This document shows positions 58,831-64,000 of a stretch of DNA of 64,000 bases, in pieces. Every line of letters starts with the position of its first letter. Position 1 is the first letter of the stretch. This stretch comes from Luteolibacter algae. Its GTDB lineage: Bacteria; Verrucomicrobiota; Verrucomicrobiia; Verrucomicrobiales; Akkermansiaceae. The translations under genes were made by a program, and so were the position numbers. The notes under the pieces were generated by a model. That model ran no database searches and was not told where the DNA came from. It worked only from the letters and a program-made list of their open reading frames with translations. The DNA is taken from NCBI RefSeq assembly GCF_042683045.1, contig NZ_JBHUIT010000022.1, positions 1 to 64,000 of the forward strand, read 5' to 3'.

Positions 58831-61800
58831 ATGGAAAGAATTCTACTGATACTGCTATGGGCGTTGTCGGCACTGGCTTTTCTCCGTGCAGAGCCGGTGT
58901 GGTGGCAGGCGCTGCCCGGTGATGGCGGCTTCGGATACGATGCAATCTGTGAGACGCCGTTCGGATGGGCTTCAGTTGGCGGGCACCGGGAGACGCCGAC
59001 CGATACCGTGGTGAGGGTTTCAACCGACGGGGAAAACTGGCGGCAGGTTCATCGCACCTCGGGGCAGAGTTACCGTGACATTGCCTGGGGGGCTTAGGGA
59101 GGTGTGTGTGGCGGCTTTGACGGGATCCTTTTTTCCGACAATGGGGTGAAATGGCGTAAGGTGGTGACACCGCCGAATACCTTTGTGCAAAAGGTGGAGT
59201 GGGCGGGAGGGCGCTATGTCGCATTGTGCTTCGGCGGCGTGGTGCTGGTATCTTCGGATGGGGAGAACTGGACGAAGGATTCCTTTATCTATCCGGGCAG
59301 CGCTTATGCAGTGATTGGCAGAAACGGGGGAGCGGTGATCATTGGTTCTGGCAAGAAGGTCTACATATCGGAGGACGGGACGGGGTGGGATGAGGTTACG
59401 CCGCCCACGAACTACGTTTTCAGCACGGGAGCGGAAGTGGAAGGTGGGACGCTCTTCGGAGTGGTGGGAAACGGGATCAATGACGGACATGTGTTGTTTT
59501 GGAAAAACGACGGGACTTGGGTTCAGTCGGAGCTGGGCGTGAACCGTGGGATCGCGTCGATACAGCCGGGGCCGGGGGGAGTGGTTGCCTTATCGGTGGA
59601 TGGGAAAGTCTTCTGGTCGGAGGACGGGCTGGCGTGGCAGGAAAGGAGCGAAACGCGCATCCAGGACTCGATCACGAATGTCTCGGCGGTCGCAGCCTCG
59701 GGAGAAAAGTGGCTTTTCGCCACGAACGGCGGAGGGCTTTCTGCGGGCAGTGCATCGGATGACCTGCTGTTTGACGAAACAAATGCGGACTCCGGGTTGT
59801 TCTCGATTGCCAGGCATCGGGGGAGTTATTATGCGATGGGGCATTGGGGGCGGGTTGTGGTTTCTCCGGACGGTGTGAGATGGACGCAGGATCTACTGCT
59901 GGACTCCTCCATGCTTTGGAGATCTTCGGCGAACCATGCCGGGGAGCTAGTGATCGTGGGAAACAAGGGGAGGGTGTTGAGATATGATGCGGCCGGGATC
60001 CGAAGCTTCGGCTACGTGGGGACGGAGGCGATCGATCTGCACGCTGTGGCAAGCAATGGCACCGTAATGCTGGCGGTGGGCACGGATGGTGCGGTTTACC
60101 ATTCCGCGGACGGTGCGGTTTGGACGGGCAGAACGCGCCTCGGGACGGCGGACATACGCGGCATCGCGGTTTTTGGCGGAGACTTCTATTGTGTGACGGA
60201 GCTTGGGGCGATCCACAGGTCTGTGGACGGAACTAACTGGCAGTTGGTTGTTTCAGGTGGCGGGGTGGCACTGAATCGCATTCGTTCCACTTCGGTCGGC
60301 ATTGTGGCTACGGGTGACGACGGGCTGGTGCTACAGAGTGGTGATGGAAGCTCATGGGCACTGGGCGCAGTGCCGCGTGGGATGGATTTCTATGAGGTCT
60401 TCGAGCACGGAGGAAAGGTGTTTGCCGCCGGGGAGGCAGGGTATCTAATCGAAAGCAACGATGGGCGGCAGTGGTGGGAAGTTGTGGAATCGGTCTGGAG
60501 GGATCAGGATATTCGGTGCGTTCATTCCGATGGCGGAAAGGTGCTGGTGGCATGTTCCGATCTGAAGTTGGAGGAGTTTGTGAACCTTTCGTTTTCCAAA
60601 GGAAAGGTGCTGGTCTCGACGGAGTTTCCGAGTATCGAGGTGATCGATGAGGGCTCCGTGGATTACCGTTTCCTAGAATACTGGGGCGGAAAGTGGTGGC
60701 GTGGGAGCGACAAGGGAATGGAGAAATCTGCGGATGGAAATGACTGGACGGACTTCCCCATGGCGACTGGCTGGAAGCCACGGGATATGGTGATCAGCGG
60801 GAATGCCGCGGTGATAGGTGGCGAGGGCGGATTCCTGTTTTCCGGAGACGGGGGAGGAACGTGGCGACCGGGCATCATCGAACCGGAGAAGCGAAGCCCT
60901 TACATTTACGAGACACCCCCGAGGACGGTGCATCACATCGCGACATCCGGCAGCAGGTGGTTCGCATGCGGCGCGGGATCCACCTATCTTGTCTCAGAAG
61001 ATGGTCTGAAATGGAGGGTGCCGACTGATACCGGGGAAGTGCTGCCGGGAAGCGGTCAGCCAACCGTGAAGTATGGGAACGGGAACTTTGTGTTGATTTT
61101 TGACAAGCGGGCCTTCGTCTCTTCGAACGGGGATGAATGGTTGGAAGTGGATTTCCCGGCGGCGAGGGTTATCAGGGAAATCGTCTGGACGGGAACATGG
61201 TTCATAGCAGGGGTGACCTACAGGACGGATCCGGCTCCGCCCTATACTTTCCGGACCCTTTGCTACCGCTCTGCGGATGGGGTGAGCTGGGAGGAGGTTT
61301 ATGCCCCGGAGGGAACGAATGAGGCGATTCTCCGTGCTGTTGACGGGCGATGTTTCGCGCTGAGCAACGAGGAGGCCGTGTGGTCTACGGAAAACGGAGT
61401 GGATTGGAGGTGCCATGCAGGCTCCAGGGAGAGGGCAAGCGGTGTGCAATCGGGACCCAGCACTGTCACCACCGTCAGATATGGCTTTACCGATATTGCC
61501 ACGGACGGAACGAAATGGCTGGCGGTGGGAAGGGCGGGTGCTTTCAGCCAGTCGAAGGATTCGGAGCAATGGACGCATTCCCTTTTGGGTGAAAATCCGG
61601 AGTTCGAGCGAGTCTGTGCTACAGGAAACCGTTTCTACGCGATGGGGAGGGACAGGTCTCTCTCCAGCTCCGCGGATGGCATTTCATGGCTGCGTCACAA
61701 CATCGGCTTCGGGGAATATAGTGGAGTGTATGATGTTGCGACGGGGGGGCAAACCACGGTGGCGGTGGGGGACGGTGTCTTTGTCTCGACCGATCATTAT

Positions 61801-62778
61801 AGGTTTGAGATTTCCGGGACCCCGGGCGGGACTCGTATGGTTTCGATCGTCTATCATGGCGGGGCTTTTATCGCCGGAGACACTGGCGGGAAGCTATGGC
61901 GCTCTATAAATGGCACCGAGTGGGAAATGATCGTGGACGATGGCATGGCGTTCAAGACGTTGGAGACAAACGGCAGGGAAATCCTCGCATTCGCCGGCTC
62001 GAGGAATCTATGGCGATCACAGGATGGGGTGGATTTCACGATGGAAGTCAGCTCGATCGATTACGTAGCGGAACTGGCATGGGCTGGCAGATGGGTAGCC
62101 TTGACGGATTCGGGAAGCTCTTGGTTCTCGGAAGACGCGGTATCGTGGAGCTTCTTCAACAAGAGGCCGATCATGGGAGACGGGCTCCCTATCCTGGCGA
62201 CAGGAAAGCTGGTGATTGGTGTAAACGGCGACCCGGGGGTGATCCGCTCGGCGTTTGACTATGGGATTGATCTGGACATGGGACTGGGTTTCGAGAGCCA
62301 AGGGGTGATTTCCAATGGAGGAACGGCCGTGGCACTCAACCGTTCAGGGGCGATTTTGGTTGGCATAAACAGCAGCAGTCCGGCCTTCGCCAGGCTGAAG
62401 CTCTCGGAGGGTGAGCCGCCTACGGGAGAACTGGATCTAGCAGCAGATGCGGACAATGATGGTGAGCCGGACGTCTTTGGCCTCTACTTCGGAGTGCCGG
62501 AGGAAGGCAACGGCCCACCGTTGGTTTCACTGTACATCGAGGCCACAGACAAATATCTGAGCATCCCTGAAGTGGACGGGCTGGCCTTTTTCATGAATCT
62601 GGAGTTGATGAGAAGTGATGACCTGGTTTCTTGGGAACGACTTGCCATCAAGCGTGGAGAAAAGGCATGGGAGTCCTCCGTTCCAATGGAAGTAGAAGGT
62701 TCATCCCTCTACTTCGGGCCGCTACCCGCCCCAGTTGGCGGAACAGGCGAATTCTGGCGGTTCAGGATCTCCGAGTGA
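58831..62778 (+). pseudogene. Large exported Asp-box repeat protein interrupted by an in-frame TAG
   Basis: A 1316-codon frame starting MERILLILLWALSALAFLRAE (signal peptide) and continuing to a TGA at 62778, broken only by one TAG at 59095-59097. Upstream and downstream parts are in the same frame and share the repeat pattern, so this was one gene. About 24 units carry an Asp-box-type motif, SxDGxxW (for example SSDGENW, SVDGTNW, SADGVSW, SSADGISW), as in sialidase-like or Ycf48-like beta-propellers. The C-terminus (DADNDGEPDVFGLYFGV, then LVSWERL) looks like a calcium-binding Asp-rich hinge plus a module of verrucomicrobial exported proteins. A GTG at 59104 could restart translation without the signal. 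No enzymatic domain is recognised. Confidence 0.75.
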
Positions 62779-62847
62779 TAAGCATAAGTGGTTGTTTTTG
62801 CCATTTCTCTGGGCTGGCTCGGTCTCCCGGTGCAATGAACTGACTGA

Positions 62848-62926
62848 TCGCTAGCGGGTAGTCGGGGCACGTGCGGATCGGAAAAGGGGCGGTTCATCGC
62901 CACGTTTCCCATCACCCCAGGCTCCG
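62848..62926 (+). pseudogene. Second L,D-transpeptidase fragment
   Basis: The stretch read as EKGRFIATFPITPGS (about 62881-62925) is a second remnant of the same L,D-transpeptidase family. Its DNA, CGGTTCATCGCCACG with TTCCCATCACCC, matches the first pseudogene (about 58183-58215) at most positions. It is in frame with the alcohol dehydrogenase fragment that follows, the join lying at a shared GGCTCC. Only about 25 residues survive. Confidence 0.7.
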
Positions 62927-63865
62927 CAGTGAAGAAATTCAAGAAGGGAGACCGGGTGGTCGTGCCCTTTGTTATGGCCTGTGGAGAATGCTTTTTCTGT
63001 CAGAAGACCCTTTATTCCTGTTGCGATACCACAAACCCAAACAAGGAGATGGGTGAAAAGGCAATGGGCCACGCTCCGGCGGGACTATTCGGGTATTCAG
63101 GTCTTATGGGTAGATATCCTGGCGGGCAGGCGGAATATTTGCGGTTGCCCCATGCGGATGTGGGAACTATCAGGATAGACTTCGGCCTTAGTGACGATCA
63201 GGTGGTATTTCTATCCGATATTTTTCCAACCGATTCCATGGCCGCTGAAAATGCCGATATCGAGCCTGGGGATACGGTGGCCATTTGGGGATGCGGTCCG
63301 GTCGGCCAATTTGCCATCCAAAGTGCCCGGATGCTTGGGGCGGGGCGCGTAATCGCCATCGATAGGGTTCCTGAAAGATTGGCAATGGCTCGCGATAAAG
63401 GTAGGGCCGAGATCCTCAATTTTGAAGAAGTGGATATCAAAGAAGCTCTCGATGAAATGACCGGAGGGCGGGGACCTGACCAATGCATCGATGCCGTAGG
63501 CGCCGAAGCCCATGCCACCGGAAGTTTCGACGCAGTAGTTGATAAATTAAAACAAGCTGTCAACCTCACAAAAGATCGCGATCATGTGCTGCCGGAAGGG
63601 TGGAACGCTATCTGTTTCAGGCGGTCACATTGGGATGATCGATAAGCTTCCCTTTGGCGCGGTGGTCAATAAGGGACTATCCATCGGCAGCGGACAAACT
63701 CACGTTCGGCGGTATCTCCAGCCCTTGCTCGACAAAATCGAAAGGGGCGATATCGATCCTTCTTTTGTCATTTCGCACCATGCCAGCTTGGAGGATGCAC
63801 CTGCGGCCTATGAGAAGTTTAAAAACAAAACCGACGGCTGTATAAAAGTAGTTTTGACACCATAA
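62927..63865 (+). pseudogene. Zinc-dependent alcohol dehydrogenase, truncated and frameshifted
   Basis: Remnant of a medium-chain zinc alcohol dehydrogenase. It begins at VKKFKKGDRVVVPFVMACGEC (62929 on), with a structural-zinc region CGECFFCQK and later Cys. It has the Rossmann segment AIWGCGPVGQFAIQSARMLG and the C-terminal part GQTHVRRYLQPLLDKIERGDID. The N-terminal 60-70 residues, including the catalytic zinc ligands (usual CxSDxH and GHE), are missing. Near 63585-63595 about 20 bases are deleted (HVL joins directly to CRKGGT), changing the frame; the frame of the end is +2 relative to the start. The enzyme cannot work. Confidence 0.85.
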
Positions 63866-64000
63866 TGTGGAGCATTTTGGAAATGGAATCATAACCATAT
63901 ATGATAATATGGTCTGCCCGGCAGTTGAGAATAACAAAGCACATCTCTCCGCTGGAATCTCACAGATCATCCAGCGGGCTTCCGCTCTTACGGTCCGGAT
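63866..64000. other. Non-coding end of window with hairpin
   Basis: I see no gene here. An 8-bp inverted repeat, CCGCTGGA (63949-63956) and TCCAGCGG (63970-63977), surrounds 13 bases without a T-run. The rest may be the edge of a neighbouring gene that lies outside the window. Confidence 0.35.

Noticed and set aside
59095..59097. Programmed stop-codon readthrough at the TAG
   Set aside because: The following bases GGAGGT do not match known readthrough contexts, so fresh inactivation or a sequencing error is more likely. It is kept as a finding, not as a readthrough claim.
63677..63970. Minus-strand frame opposite the alcohol dehydrogenase end
   Set aside because: It overlaps the conserved C-terminus of the dehydrogenase and has no family match. 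It could only be judged with sequence beyond the window.

Overview
This window looks like chromosomal DNA of a Verrucomicrobiota bacterium, probably class Verrucomicrobiae. The indications are three type-IV-pilin-like proteins resembling the Verru_Chthon cassette families, fused Bat proteins, many very short lipoproteins, and protein sequences that read as verrucomicrobial throughout. Assignment below phylum is inference. Almost no gene start has a Shine-Dalgarno sequence.

About 1.1-57.9 kb is ordinary, well-packed core genome. On the minus strand from the left: tRNA-Arg(TCT), tyrS, a receptor-type Ser/Thr kinase with a HEAT-like extracytoplasmic part, a SurA-like chaperone and smc. Around 10.9-19.7 kb lie a coiled-coil/TPR envelope protein with a partner lipoprotein, three pseudopilin genes, a Tyr/Gly- and Arg/Gly-rich lipoprotein, heme A synthase and an AI-2E family transporter. 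Two tiny lipoprotein genes (52 and 36 codons), each with its own terminator, lie at 19.9-20.3 kb. A plus-strand MoxR-DUF58-BatA-BatB/C-BatD/E operon (21.3-29.2 kb) is translationally coupled to an isochorismate synthase and followed by malate dehydrogenase, an SMP-30 lactonase, Maf, a lipid kinase, a SanA/YdcF protein, MarC and an Ldh_2 oxidoreductase. A minus-strand cluster (36.7-42.2 kb) holds EF-P, three molybdenum-cofactor genes (mogA, moaC, moeA) and RapA. Sucrose-phosphate phosphatase and synthase (43.1-46.1 kb) point to sucrose as a compatible solute or reserve. Then come a LysM protein, DUF1508, a DUF374 acyltransferase coupled to an FGGY-fold protein that has lost its kinase residues, carbonic anhydrase, a CbiX/iron-sulfur protein, ribosomal protein S1, recN and an amidase.

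Both ends, just downstream of tRNA genes, are accessory and decaying. On the left an N-terminally truncated IS110-type transposase sits next to the 3' end of tRNA-Arg. On the right, after tRNA-Leu(AAG), are an L,D-transpeptidase pseudogene with three frameshifts, a 3.9 kb exported Asp-box repeat gene interrupted by one in-frame TAG, a second L,D-transpeptidase scrap joined in frame to a zinc alcohol dehydrogenase that lacks its start and carries an internal deletion, and short repeats.

I found no clear new defence or mobile system. The most unusual points are: the AAG-anticodon leucine tRNA together with near-exclusive CTC/CTT leucine codons in rpsA; the FGGY protein with replaced catalytic residues; the EF-P with an Arg tip and PPR loop; the AACCAAAC-repeat leader of rpsA; and the mosaic of broken genes at the right end.
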